Translations under genes and position numbers: made by a program
The notes under the pieces: model-generated
The model's input: only the letters and a program-made list of their open reading frames with translations
The model's database searches: none
Told to the model about the DNA's origin: nothing
Origin: JAAURB01 sp049647265
GTDB lineage: Bacteria > Cyanobacteriota > Cyanobacteriia > Cyanobacteriales > Microcoleaceae
Length of the DNA: 64,000 bases
Direction: 5' to 3'
Assembly: GCA_049647265.1 (NCBI GenBank)
Contig: JBARXJ010000038.1
Span: 1 to 64,000 of the forward strand
Shown here: in pieces, positions 32,575-42,764 of the stretch
Layout of the letters: every line of letters begins with the position of its first letter
Position numbering within the stretch: position 1 is the stretch's first letter

Positions 32575-34689
32575 ATGCGGTTGCAGCGCCAGTTTACCGG
32601 ACAACCTGTTACTCTCGATCCCAGCACTATCATAGGGAGTGGTGGGGAAGGAAAAATTTATGGTGTTCGAGAAGAACCCAATTGGGTGGCAAAGATTTAT
32701 CATCATCCCACGGATGAAGATGCGGAAAAACTCACCGTTATGTACAATAATCCCCCCACAACGGTGATGGCGATGCCGGGAGGAACCTCAATTGCCTGGC
32801 CAGTGGATTTGTTGCATACCCTCGATAACCGTCGGCAAATCGTTGGGTTTCTCATGCCTCGGGTGCGCCAGGCTTCTCCTATTCATACGTTTTATACCCC
32901 CAAAACTCGACGAGAACAAAAGCCATTATTTAACTATCTCTATCTGCATCGCACAGCCCGTAATTTGGTTGCCGCCATTGGTGACTTACACGCCAGCGGT
33001 TACGTGGTGGGGGATGTGAATGAGTCGAATATTCTGGTCACAGATACCGCCTTGGTGATGCTGGTCGATACAGACTCGTTTCAAGTTCGAGATCTAGCAA
33101 CAGGGCGAATTTATCGCTGTCCAGTGGGAAAAGCGGAATTCACTCCCCCTGAACTTCAAGGCCAATCCTTTCGAGACTTAGATCGCACGTCCCAACAGGA
33201 TCGTTTTGGTTTAGCCGTCTTAATTTTTCAACTGTTAATGGAAGGGACTCATCCTTTCTCTGGAGTGTATAAAGGCAGTGGCGATCCTCCAGCGATCGAA
33301 GCTCGAATTCGGGCGGGTCATTTTGTCTATGGCAGTCAGTCGGTTCCTTACAAACCCATGCCCTTTGCACCACCCTACAATCTCTTACATCCTCATCTGC
33401 AACAGTTGTTTATTCGTTGTTTTGACGAGGGCTACAACAATCCCAATGCTCGTCCGGATGCCAAAACCTGGTTTAATGCCCTAAAACTTGCAGAATCAGA
33501 ACTCATCACCTGTTCAAAATATAGCCAACATCGCTATGGCAATCACCTCAGTTCCTGTCCGTGGTGCGATCGCACTGTGAAACTGGGCGGGCGCGATCCC
33601 TTTCCTTCCAGAGAGGCGGTTAATCAAGGTGAACATCTGCAACCTCTCAAACGCAAAAAACGACGACGACTGGTGGCGGCTTCTCCTTTGTCCCCGAACC
33701 GAGGAATTACTCGCTCAACCCTGTATCGTCCTGCCCCTCAACCGCAGAAAAAGAAAGTTTATCGCCGTTCTCAGCGATTACCCACTTTACCTAGGAATAT
33801 ACAACTGCTGTCATGGCAATGGATCAAAGGGATGGTGTTAGGAAGTGTTTGGGGGGTGATTTGTACATCGGCTGTGGTGGCGATGATTTTTGGTATGTTT
33901 CTGGGAACCCGTGGCATTCTGGGAGGGATGTTTGTGGGGATGATTTGGGGCGGTTTTTTTGGGGCTACCTTTAACTTATTTATGCCTCCCCATCGGAAAT
34001 TAGCCCAACTGATGTCATTACTGTGGGGGGGAATCTGTGGGGGATTTTTAGCCGCTGCGATCGCCGGTATTTTATACGGTGTCTTAGCCAGTATTGAGGC
34101 AATCGGTCAAGGGATCGTTGTGGGAGGCGTTTTAGGTGGGCTGTGGGGGGGCTTATGGCATTCATTTAAACCCCCCCTTTCGCTACCGACTTCAGCACGG
34201 TTGAGAGGGATTAGAGGGGCAATACTGGGGAGTATTTGGGGGGCCTTTTTGGGGACTCTGGTTGGGGCGGTGTTGGCGATGATTGCCGTGAGCTGGCGAG
34301 AACTCCAGCTACAAAACACGATTTCAGCAGATCTCGTCTCTGAGATCTTAGGGATCATCATTATTGCCAGTGGTTTAGGGGCAGTGGGGGGTGTGTTATC
34401 CGGAATCGTAATTGGGGCGATTGGTGGAGTTCCTCCATTACCCAATGCCTTGCAGCTTTCTGGGCGGCGGGGTGCGTTGGTGGGAAGTATTTGGGGTAAT
34501 TTTCTGGGGGTGATTACGGGTTCAGTGTTAGGAGGATTAGCATTCCCTTTTCTAGATCAGCTACTCGATACAGCAGCGACAACCCAAAATACACCCGTTG
34601 TCATCGGAGTAATGATTGCAACTGCTGGGGTAGGTGCGATTTGGGGGAGTTTTTCTGGAATTGTCTGGGGTGCTATGGGGCGATTCTAA
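32575..34689 (+). CDS. YegI-like protein kinase with glycine-rich membrane tail
   Basis: A 704-residue protein. Residues 1-~310 are a divergent Ser/Thr kinase-like domain: glycine loop IGSGGEGKIYG, ATP Lys40 in WVAKIY, catalytic Asp147 and Asn152 in VVGDVNESNILV, and metal Asp165 in LVDTDSF replacing DFG. The catalytic residues are all present, so activity is plausible. A Cys/His cluster (CSKYSQHRYGNH...CPWC) follows near residue 305-325 and looks like a zinc knuckle. Residues ~415-704 are a membrane tail of repeated GxxxG-rich segments such as RGAILGSIWGAFLG and RGALVGSIWGNFLG. Kinases of this group often work with a PP2C phosphatase; one is encoded at 57976. Confidence 0.8.
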   Translation: MRLQRQFTGQPVTLDPSTIIGSGGEGKIYGVREEPNWVAKIYHHPTDEDAEKLTVMYNNPPTTVMAMPGGTSIAWPVDLLHTLDNRRQIVGFLMPRVRQASPIHTFYTPKTRREQKPLFNYLYLHRTARNLVAAIGDLHASGYVVGDVNESNILVTDTALVMLVDTDSFQVRDLATGRIYRCPVGKAEFTPPELQGQSFRDLDRTSQQDRFGLAVLIFQLLMEGTHPFSGVYKGSGDPPAIEARIRAGHFVYGSQSVPYKPMPFAPPYNLLHPHLQQLFIRCFDEGYNNPNARPDAKTWFNALKLAESELITCSKYSQHRYGNHLSSCPWCDRTVKLGGRDPFPSREAVNQGEHLQPLKRKKRRRLVAASPLSPNRGITRSTLYRPAPQPQKKKVYRRSQRLPTLPRNIQLLSWQWIKGMVLGSVWGVICTSAVVAMIFGMFLGTRGILGGMFVGMIWGGFFGATFNLFMPPHRKLAQLMSLLWGGICGGFLAAAIAGILYGVLASIEAIGQGIVVGGVLGGLWGGLWHSFKPPLSLPTSARLRGIRGAILGSIWGAFLGTLVGAVLAMIAVSWRELQLQNTISADLVSEILGIIIIASGLGAVGGVLSGIVIGAIGGVPPLPNALQLSGRRGALVGSIWGNFLGVITGSVLGGLAFPFLDQLLDTAATTQNTPVVIGVMIATAGVGAIWGSFSGIVWGAMGRF

Positions 34690-35238
34690 GATGTTGTATT
34701 GCTATAGATTTGTATCTCTGCAAACAACGTCGTCGAAGAAGAATGATATAATAGAAAATAATGAATTCTTGAAATAGTCTTTCTTCACAACTTCGAGTCA
34801 TAGAAAAGCCACTGACAAGATTGTTTTACCCGAGCATAGTTGAGCTGAAGTAAATTTTACTTCTGGCTTGGTGTGCAGCAACGGGTAAACCCTCTAATCG
34901 TTCAAGATTTTCCAGACGTGAGAATTGGTTAAATCTTTAGGATTTCAGTCAGTTCGATCCGATAAAATTTTATTAAACCCTGCGAGTCACCCGGATAAAT
35001 CCAATTCCATCTTCAAGCATGATAAACCAATGAATAGTTAAATAGAATTAGCAAATCGTTCAACGTAAATTGGTATATAATAAATCAACTTAATGGTTAG
35101 TTTAGTCAAAAACTAGCTTAATTTAGTTAGCTTAAAGCTTTATGGGTGTAGTACTACGTTGACACGCCTTCTTCATCAGGGTGAGCGTGAAATTCTGTTT
35201 ATACAGATGAGAGATAATCCTTTAATCCTTAGCCATTT
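34690..35238. other. Upstream region of the adenylate cyclase gene
   Basis: 549 bp without a gene. It is AT-rich after 35000 and contains the 10-bp palindrome GTAGTACTAC at 35148-35157, about 80 bp before the start codon, and near-repeats of TAGTTAGCTTAAAGC around 35110-35140. No RNA gene is recognised. Confidence 0.5.
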
Positions 35239-38200
35239 ATGTCAGGTGTACGAGTCGGGATATTACATTCTTTAAGTGGAACATTAGCCATTAGTGAATC
35301 TCCTCTAAGAGATGCCGCCTTGATGGCAATTAGGGAGATTAATCAAGCAGGCGGAGTTCTAGGATCGTCGATTGAACCGATCATCGAAGATGGTGCTTCT
35401 GATGCGAATCATTTTGCTAATTGCGCCAGAAAACTGATTCAAACGGATCAAGTTGTCACGCTATTTGGTTGCTGGACATCGAGTGCTCGTTTAGCAGTTA
35501 AACCGATATTAGAAGCCTTTGACACTCAACTTTGGTACCCCGTTCAATATGAAGGATTAGAACGTTCTAATAATATCTTTCATACTGGATCGTGTGCTAA
35601 TCAGCAAGTTGAACCCGCCGTAAATTGGTTACTGAACCAACAAAAACGCCGCTTTTATTTGTTGGGTAGTGATTATGTTTTTCCCCATACTGTTAATAAA
35701 CTGGTTAAAGTTCAGCTTCAACAACAGGGAGGAACAGTTGTCGGAGAAGCATATGTCCCGCTTGAAACCCAAGACTTTAGTAAAATTATTGCTCGCATTA
35801 AACAAGCCCAACCCGATGTTATTTTTAGCACCCTTAATGGTTTGTGTAACGTCGCATTTTATCGTCAATTTCAACAAGCTGGGTTAAGCGCCGATCAAAT
35901 CCCCATTATCGCCACCTCGGTCACTGAAACAGAACTACAATATATTGGCGAAGCCGCAACGGGTCACTTGAGTTGTTGTAACTATTTTCAAAGCTTAGAT
36001 ACCCCGGAAAATCATCAATTTGTCCAGAATTTCAAAGCCATGTACGGTGAAGATCGCGTCACCAGTGATCCCATAGAAGCCGCCTATATGCAGGTGTATC
36101 TCTGGAAACAAGCGGTAGAATTAGGGGAGTCTTTCGAGAGTAAACGAGTGCGCGTGGCCGCCTATGGTCAAGGTTTTGATGCGCCTGGGGGATGGCTACG
36201 GGTTAAACCGAATCATCATGTGGGTAAAATTTGTCGTATTGGCAAAGCTTTAGCAAACGGACAGTTTGAGATTATTTATACCAGTCCTCGGATTGCCCCT
36301 TTACCTTGGTTGGGGTTTGAAGAAAATAACTTTGATGCGTCTCAAATGGTGACTCATTTACTCGGAGAAGTTAGTCAAGGCATCGAACGCAGCGAACAAC
36401 TCCGGCAAAAATCCATCGAATTAGAAGCCACTCAAAGCCGTTTACAGCAAGAAATTGAAGCCCGTAAACAGGTGGAAACTCAACTCAGAGAAATTAATAA
36501 TCGCTTAGAAACAATTGTTGAAGAACGAACTGCCGCTTTAAAAGAATCCAACAAACATCTAGTTCAAGAAATCTCTCATCATCAACAAACAACTGAAGAA
36601 CTGCGAACCGCCAATGCCCGGCTGCAAGCTGTTTTACAAGCCGTTCCCGGAACCGTTTCTTGGGTCAGTTCCGATTTACGCTACATCGAAGTCAATCAAA
36701 AATTAGCGGATAATTTCAACCTACCGCGAGAAGCATTTGTCGATCAAGATATTGGATTTTTATCCACGGGTTCTGATTTTAATCGATTTGTTGAAGAACT
36801 GTTTAACTGCTTTTGTAGCACCATGAGTCGAGAAGTCTCGGCAACCGTTGACGGTCAACAACGCTATTATATGGTGATCGCTCAGAAATACGATAGCGAC
36901 AAGGCGGCGTTTATTGTAGGGGTAGATGTGACAGAATCTCGCCGCGCTAAAGAGGCCCTACGAAAAGCGAACGCCCGTTTACAAACCGTGTTAGAAGCCG
37001 TTCCCGGTACTGTTTCTTGGATTAGTTCAGATTTACGCTATATCGAAGTCAATCAACGCTTGGCTGATATGTTTGGTCTGCCGCCGAAAGCCTTTGCCAA
37101 CCAAGATATCGGATTTTTAGGGACAAGTTCTCAGTTTAATGACTTTATTCAAGACTTATTTGCCAGCCCAGAATTAGAGGCGCGTCAGGAAGTTCTGACG
37201 ACAGTTCATGGAGAATCTAATCACTATCTAGTGGTGGCACAAAAATATGATAACAATAGTGCTGCCTTTGTGGTGGGGATTGATATTACTCAGCGGCGGC
37301 GGGCAGAAGTTGGGTTAAAGCTGGCAACGAAGCGGTTACATAGTGTGTTAGAAGCAGTTCCCGGTACGGCTTCATGGATTAGTTCAGATTTGCGTTATCT
37401 TGAAGTCAATCAGCAATTGGCTAATATTCATGGTCGCGATCGCACTGAATTTGCCAATCAACCCATTGGATTTTTAGGGGGTGGGTCGAATTTTGCCCAA
37501 TTTATGCAAAGTTTATTTACCTCTGAGTCGGCTCATCTCACCCAAGAAGTCAGCACTAATATTCGAGGACAGCAATCTCATTATTTACTCACCGCTCAGA
37601 AATATAACAATAGTAAAGAAGCATTTGTCGTTGGGATTGATATTAGCGATCGCGTCATTGCTGAAAATAATCTCCATGCTATTTTAGAAGTGATTCCTGG
37701 GATGGTGTCTTGGATCGATGCCGATTTACAATATTTGGGAGTCAATCGATACTTAGCTGAAAAATTTGATCTTCACCCGACTGATTTTATTGGTAGACAT
37801 ATTGGATTTTTAAAATCCAGCGCTCAATTTAATCAATTTGTTCGAGAATTTTTTGCCCATTCTAAGACGAGTGAAAAACAAGAAGTTTTATCAGTCATTA
37901 GAGGAGAAACTCGAAATTATTTGATTGTTGCTCATAAATATAATCAAAATCAATCTGCCTTTTTTGTCGGTATTGATATTACAGAACGTAAGCGAGCCGA
38001 AGAGGCTCTGCAACAAGCAGAAATTGACTATCGCAGTTTATTTGAAAACGCCATAGAAGGGATTTTCCGTACCACACCAGATGGCTATTATTTACGGGCA
38101 AACCCCGCATTGGCTCGAATTTATGGCTATGACTCGGCTGATGTCTTAATGGATAGTATGCAAAATATTGCTGGACAGCTTTATGTTGATCCAGATCGTC

Positions 38201-39561
38201 GTGAGGAATTCGTTAAAATTATCAATCAACAAGGATCTGTGATTAGATTTGAATCCCAAGTGCGTCGGGTTGATGGTGAGATTACCTGGATTTCAGAAAA
38301 TGCCTCTGTGGTTCGAGATAAAGGGAGAATTTTATATTATGAAGGAACCGTTGAAGATATTACGGCCCGTAAACAAGCAGAGTTAGCCCTACAGCAAGCC
38401 AACGCTGAGTTGGAAGATCGGGTGAAAACACGAACCGCTGAGTTAGAAGCCACTAATGGACGACTCCTACTCGAAATTACTGAGCGGCAACGGATAGAAA
38501 ATGCCTTGAGAGCCTCAGAAGCGGAGTTGAGGGCGTTATTTGCAGCCATGACGGATGTGATTACGGTCTTTGACGCGGAGGGGCGCTATCGTAAGATTAT
38601 CTCAACGAACTCTGAAGTGCTCTATAGTCCGACTTCAGATCGCATAGGAAAAACGGTGTTTGAGGTCTTTCCTGAACCCCAAGCGTCTCTATTTTTTGAT
38701 CAAATTCAAGCAGTGCTCAATAGTGGCAAAACTCAAAGCTTAGAATACAGTTTACCCTTAGGTGAGCGGAATTCTCAACAGATCGATTTATATGGCAAGA
38801 ATAGTGAACAGGTGTGGTTTACCGCGAGTATTTCGCCCCTCGTTAACGATTGTGTGATTTGGGTCGCGCGTAATATAACCGAACGCAAACGCATGATGGA
38901 TGCATTACGAGTCGAACAGGAAAAATCAGAACGTTTACTATTAAATATTCTGCCTAGATCGATTGCTGAGAAGCTAAAACAAGATCATCAATCGATTGCA
39001 GAACGATTCGATCAAGCCACGATTATGTTTGCCGATTTAGTTGATTTTACCGGATATTCTAGCCGGATTTCTCCCTCTCGATTAGTGGATATACTTAATG
39101 ATATTTTTTCTACTTTTGATGAGCTGGCAATTCAACATAAATTAGAAAAAATCAAGACAATTGGGGATTCTTATATGGTGGTGGGAGGATTACCCACTCC
39201 AATGGAAGATCATGCAGAAGCGATCGCAGAAATGGCGCTGGATATGCAACAGGCAATTAATCGTTTTACCCGAGATGATGGTGAGGCATTTAAGTTAAGA
39301 ATTGGGGTTAATACTGGCCCTGTCGTTGCCGGGGTCATTGGCATGAGAAAGTTTATTTATGATCTTTGGGGAGATGCAGTCAATGTAGCAGCACGGATGG
39401 AGTCTCAAGGAAAAGCCAGTCTAATTCAAGTCACAGAATCGACTAAAGTTCAGTTAGAACATAAATACAATTTTGAACGGCGTGGGGAAATTCATGTGAA
39501 AGGAAAAGGCCCTATGGTGACTTATTGGTTAATGGGGAAAAAACGAAGCTTTTACTCTTAA
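35239..39561 (+). CDS. Adenylate cyclase with UrtA-like sensor and four duplicated PAS domains
   Basis: A 1440-residue signalling protein. Residues ~1-375 resemble UrtA, the urea/amide-binding protein of ABC transporters (RVGILHSLSGTLAISE, FGCWTSSARLAV, LWYPVQYEG, GSDYVFPHT), but there is no signal peptide, so sensing should be cytoplasmic. A coiled coil (~380-460) leads to four near-identical PAS repeats starting near 464, 583, 702 and 814 (period 112-119), then two more PAS domains. The class III cyclase is at ~1250-1435 with metal Asp1266 and Asp1310, Lys1306 and Asp1375 (adenine-type specificity), Asn1382 and Arg1386. All catalytic residues are intact. The product should be cAMP. Confidence 0.9.
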   Translation: MSGVRVGILHSLSGTLAISESPLRDAALMAIREINQAGGVLGSSIEPIIEDGASDANHFANCARKLIQTDQVVTLFGCWTSSARLAVKPILEAFDTQLWYPVQYEGLERSNNIFHTGSCANQQVEPAVNWLLNQQKRRFYLLGSDYVFPHTVNKLVKVQLQQQGGTVVGEAYVPLETQDFSKIIARIKQAQPDVIFSTLNGLCNVAFYRQFQQAGLSADQIPIIATSVTETELQYIGEAATGHLSCCNYFQSLDTPENHQFVQNFKAMYGEDRVTSDPIEAAYMQVYLWKQAVELGESFESKRVRVAAYGQGFDAPGGWLRVKPNHHVGKICRIGKALANGQFEIIYTSPRIAPLPWLGFEENNFDASQMVTHLLGEVSQGIERSEQLRQKSIELEATQSRLQQEIEARKQVETQLREINNRLETIVEERTAALKESNKHLVQEISHHQQTTEELRTANARLQAVLQAVPGTVSWVSSDLRYIEVNQKLADNFNLPREAFVDQDIGFLSTGSDFNRFVEELFNCFCSTMSREVSATVDGQQRYYMVIAQKYDSDKAAFIVGVDVTESRRAKEALRKANARLQTVLEAVPGTVSWISSDLRYIEVNQRLADMFGLPPKAFANQDIGFLGTSSQFNDFIQDLFASPELEARQEVLTTVHGESNHYLVVAQKYDNNSAAFVVGIDITQRRRAEVGLKLATKRLHSVLEAVPGTASWISSDLRYLEVNQQLANIHGRDRTEFANQPIGFLGGGSNFAQFMQSLFTSESAHLTQEVSTNIRGQQSHYLLTAQKYNNSKEAFVVGIDISDRVIAENNLHAILEVIPGMVSWIDADLQYLGVNRYLAEKFDLHPTDFIGRHIGFLKSSAQFNQFVREFFAHSKTSEKQEVLSVIRGETRNYLIVAHKYNQNQSAFFVGIDITERKRAEEALQQAEIDYRSLFENAIEGIFRTTPDGYYLRANPALARIYGYDSADVLMDSMQNIAGQLYVDPDRREEFVKIINQQGSVIRFESQVRRVDGEITWISENASVVRDKGRILYYEGTVEDITARKQAELALQQANAELEDRVKTRTAELEATNGRLLLEITERQRIENALRASEAELRALFAAMTDVITVFDAEGRYRKIISTNSEVLYSPTSDRIGKTVFEVFPEPQASLFFDQIQAVLNSGKTQSLEYSLPLGERNSQQIDLYGKNSEQVWFTASISPLVNDCVIWVARNITERKRMMDALRVEQEKSERLLLNILPRSIAEKLKQDHQSIAERFDQATIMFADLVDFTGYSSRISPSRLVDILNDIFSTFDELAIQHKLEKIKTIGDSYMVVGGLPTPMEDHAEAIAEMALDMQQAINRFTRDDGEAFKLRIGVNTGPVVAGVIGMRKFIYDLWGDAVNVAARMESQGKASLIQVTESTKVQLEHKYNFERRGEIHVKGKGPMVTYWLMGKKRSFYS

Positions 39562-39799
39562 ACCCATGATTTAATCGAGTCATTAACCACTAAAAATTTA
39601 GACGTTTTTCAACGCTTAATCTACCAGAATAAACAGCCATATCTCTGAAATCAATTGTTAAAACTGTTCTTGATAATCTATCAGTAGCCCTTAATATTCT
39701 TTACCATAAATAAAGATCAACTAGCTGCTAAATCATTAGAAGTCAATATGAATCCAGAGAGACTTTAAGTGATATCACTCACCTTAAATATGATTTAAT

Positions 39800-41923
39800 C
39801 TATCGTCGTTTTAAAACTACAATAGATCGCTGTATTACAGGTAATAATTTATCCTTAGTATAGTAAATCGGCTCTTTAATAAAGTCCGCTTCTTTCGTAT
39901 CAATCATAACCTGCCAACGATGCTGTTGTAATCTTTCAGGAATGAGAAACTCAATCATTTCATAGTGAGCATTGAAGAAGAGTAAAAAGCTATCTCCCAT
40001 GATTCGTTGATTTCGAGGCCCTCGAGCGGGAATTTCTTCACCATTCAGAAACACGCCAATTGCTTTAGCAAAGCCAGCATTCCACTGTTCTTCCGTCATA
40101 ATATTCCCATCCGGATTGTACCAGCCAATGTCACTGACTCGAGACCCATGAATGGCTCGACCTTGGAACCAACGACGACGACGAAAGACTGGGTTACGAC
40201 GACGAAAATAGATCAGTTGACGGGTAAAATCCAGTAATTGAGCATTACTTTCTTGTAAATCCCAATCAATCCAAGATAATTTATTATCCTGACAATAGAC
40301 ATTATTATTGCCTTTTTGAGTCCGCCCTAATTCATCCCCAGTAACCAGCATAGGAACCCCTTGAGAGAGCATTAATGTCACCAAAAAATTCCGGCGCTGA
40401 CGGTTGCGTAATTCTAAAATTTCTGGGTCGTCAGTATCTCCTTCTTCCCCACAATTCCAAGAGCGGTTATGACTTTCTCCGTCTCGGTTTTCCTCGCCAT
40501 TAGCTTCATTGTGTTTTTCGTTGTAACTGACTAAATCATTCAACGTAAAGCCATCATGAGCCGTGATAAAGTTAATACTGGCACCGGGTAAACGGCCGTT
40601 GCTTTCATATAAATCTGAACTGCCGGTAAAGCGATAGGCAAATTCGGCCAGTAAGCTGTCTTCTCCCCGCCAAAAATCCCGAACGGTATCTCGATATTGC
40701 CCATTCCATTCTGACCATAACAAGGGGAATTTACCCACTTGATAACCGCCTTCTCCCACATCCCAGGGTTCAGCAATCAGCTTAACGTTGGATAACACCG
40801 GATCTTGGTGAATAATATCAAAAAATGCCGCCAGGCTATTAACTTCATACAATTCTCTTGCCAAAGCTGAAGCCAAGTCAAACCGGAAGCCATCGACGTG
40901 CATTTCGAGTACCCAATAGCGCAAACTATCCATAATCAGTTTCAACACTTGGGGATGACTCACATTCAAGGAATTTCCACAACCGGTAAAGTCCATATAA
41001 TACCGGGGTTGATCTTCAACTAAACGGTAGTAAACGGCATTATCAATCCCTCGTAGAGAAATCGTTGGCCCCATCTGGTTGCCTTCTCCGGTATGGTTAT
41101 AAACCACATCTAAAATGACTTCAATCCCGCCAGCATGAAGGGCCTTCACCATCTCTTTGAATTCTCTGACCTGCTGACCTGGGGTTTTGTCTGCACTGTA
41201 CCCCGCGTAAGGGGCTAAATAACAAATCGAATCATATCCCCAATAGTTTTTCAGTCCATGGGGAACCAGATGGCCTGGGTGCGCCAGGAAGTGATGTACG
41301 GGTAATAATTCAACTGCTGTGATCCCGAGAGACTGAAGATAAGCGATCGCGGCGGGATGACCTAAGCCTGCATAAGTTCCCCGGAGTTCTTCAGGGATAT
41401 CGGGATGGAGTTTGGTAAAGCCTTTGACATGAGTTTCGTAGATAATTGTCTCATGAGCCGGAATTTGCAGTAGTTCGTCGCCTTCCCAGTCAAAGCTTTC
41501 ATCGAGTACGACTGCTTTAGGAATATAATCTGCATCGTCTATTTCACAAAATGACAAATCTTCTTCGGGGTTGTCAAACTCATAACCAAAGATCGCATCC
41601 CCATGTTCAACTCTTCCATCTAACGCTTTGGCATAGGGATCGATCACTAATTTATTGGGGTTGAAGCGGTGGCCAGCAGCCGGGTCATAGGGGCCATCTA
41701 CCCGAAATGCATAATGCTGACCGGGGCCAACACCGGGTATATAACCATGCCAGACAAAGTTATTGACTTCAGTCAAAGCAATTCGAGTTTCTTCATCCTC
41801 ACTATCAAACAGACACAGTTCAATGGAGGTGGCATTCTCGCTATATATCGCAAAGTTTGTGCCTTTACCATCCCAGTGTGCGCCGAGGGGATAAGGTTTA
41901 CCGGGCCAGATAGGTAAATACAT
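39800..41923 (-). CDS. glgX: Glycogen debranching enzyme (GlgX, isoamylase type)
   Basis: A GH13 enzyme that hydrolyses alpha-1,6 branches of glycogen during mobilisation. It shows an N-terminal CBM48-like beta domain (GKPYPLGAHWDGKGTNFAIYS) and the GH13 motifs in order: VVYNHT, DGFRFDLASAL (nucleophile Asp), LIAEPWD (acid Glu) and ITAHDG. The frame extends to 41971, but MYLPIWPGKPYPLGA at 41923 is the usual start. The resulting 707 residues are normal. No other glycogen gene is adjacent. Confidence 0.93.
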   Translation of the reverse strand: MYLPIWPGKPYPLGAHWDGKGTNFAIYSENATSIELCLFDSEDEETRIALTEVNNFVWHGYIPGVGPGQHYAFRVDGPYDPAAGHRFNPNKLVIDPYAKALDGRVEHGDAIFGYEFDNPEEDLSFCEIDDADYIPKAVVLDESFDWEGDELLQIPAHETIIYETHVKGFTKLHPDIPEELRGTYAGLGHPAAIAYLQSLGITAVELLPVHHFLAHPGHLVPHGLKNYWGYDSICYLAPYAGYSADKTPGQQVREFKEMVKALHAGGIEVILDVVYNHTGEGNQMGPTISLRGIDNAVYYRLVEDQPRYYMDFTGCGNSLNVSHPQVLKLIMDSLRYWVLEMHVDGFRFDLASALARELYEVNSLAAFFDIIHQDPVLSNVKLIAEPWDVGEGGYQVGKFPLLWSEWNGQYRDTVRDFWRGEDSLLAEFAYRFTGSSDLYESNGRLPGASINFITAHDGFTLNDLVSYNEKHNEANGEENRDGESHNRSWNCGEEGDTDDPEILELRNRQRRNFLVTLMLSQGVPMLVTGDELGRTQKGNNNVYCQDNKLSWIDWDLQESNAQLLDFTRQLIYFRRRNPVFRRRRWFQGRAIHGSRVSDIGWYNPDGNIMTEEQWNAGFAKAIGVFLNGEEIPARGPRNQRIMGDSFLLFFNAHYEMIEFLIPERLQQHRWQVMIDTKEADFIKEPIYYTKDKLLPVIQRSIVVLKRR

Positions 41924-42185
41924 ACAAACTATATTAATCCAATCACAACTGTACTCTGACAATCTTTTCAACCATTAAGCACGGCCTTCAGATTGCTTCA
42001 ATCTTAAAATATTATTACATTGTAGTGGAATTGGATAGAAGATTCTATGAATCGAGCGGAGGATATCCCTGGAATGATATGCTTTCTTAACTTGATCGGA
42101 AAAAATCAGCAGATTGACCAAATCATAGATTATCTTGATCATATCTATCCCCGTAGTACTGTCCAAGATTTAATAGGTTTAAACT

Positions 42186-42614
42186 ATGTCTGCTGCTAGT
42201 CAAACCGCTAACATTCAACTCTCTGCTGCCGAAGCCTTTGCTGCAATTGCACTCACTGCGGTTGCCGCCGATGGTTATATTACCGGAAGTGAGACTCAAA
42301 TTATTAATACCACACTCTCTCGGATGCAGCTTTTTAGCGAGTATTCTGATGAACAAAAGCGCTCGATGATCGACCGTCTGTTCTGTCAAATTCAAGAACA
42401 GGGATACGATCAGCTCATGAACGCTGCCATTACTCAGTTACCGGACAATCTCAAGGAGACTGTATTTGCGATCGCGACTGATATCACTTTAGCCGATGGT
42501 GAACTGTCTGAAGAGGAGGAAAATCTATTGAATGCCTTATATAGTTCTTTGGAAATTTCAGAAGAGATCGCGACTAAAATTATCGACGTGATGTTGATTA
42601 AAAATAGAGGATAA
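42186..42614 (+). CDS. TerB-like tellurite-resistance family protein
   Basis: A 142-residue all-helical protein with the TerB signature of acidic helices: SAAEAFAAIALTAVAADGYIT and later ATDITLADGELSEEEENLL. TerB-type proteins bind divalent metal through such Asp/Glu-rich loops (AADGxI, ADGELxxxE). In cyanobacteria they are common as single genes; tellurite resistance should not be assumed. A strong terminator follows, so it is its own transcript. Confidence 0.85.
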   Translation: MSAASQTANIQLSAAEAFAAIALTAVAADGYITGSETQIINTTLSRMQLFSEYSDEQKRSMIDRLFCQIQEQGYDQLMNAAITQLPDNLKETVFAIATDITLADGELSEEEENLLNALYSSLEISEEIATKIIDVMLIKNRG

Positions 42615-42652
42615 TCCCGATCAGAAAGGTTGTCAATGGTAAGATATCTGTG

Positions 42653-42680
42653 ATCCCTGGTTAAACTAGGGATTTTTTTT
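42653..42680 (+). terminator. Rho-independent terminator after the TerB-like gene
   Basis: ATCCCT and AGGGAT close a loop of nine bases and are followed by eight T. It lies 38 bp after the TerB-like stop. Confidence 0.85.
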
Positions 42681-42764
42681 GCAGATGGCTACTATCTTTT
42701 ACTCAGCAAAGGAATATGTCACAATTAATCCAGTTACTTAATAGAGTGCTTTCATAGAACAATC

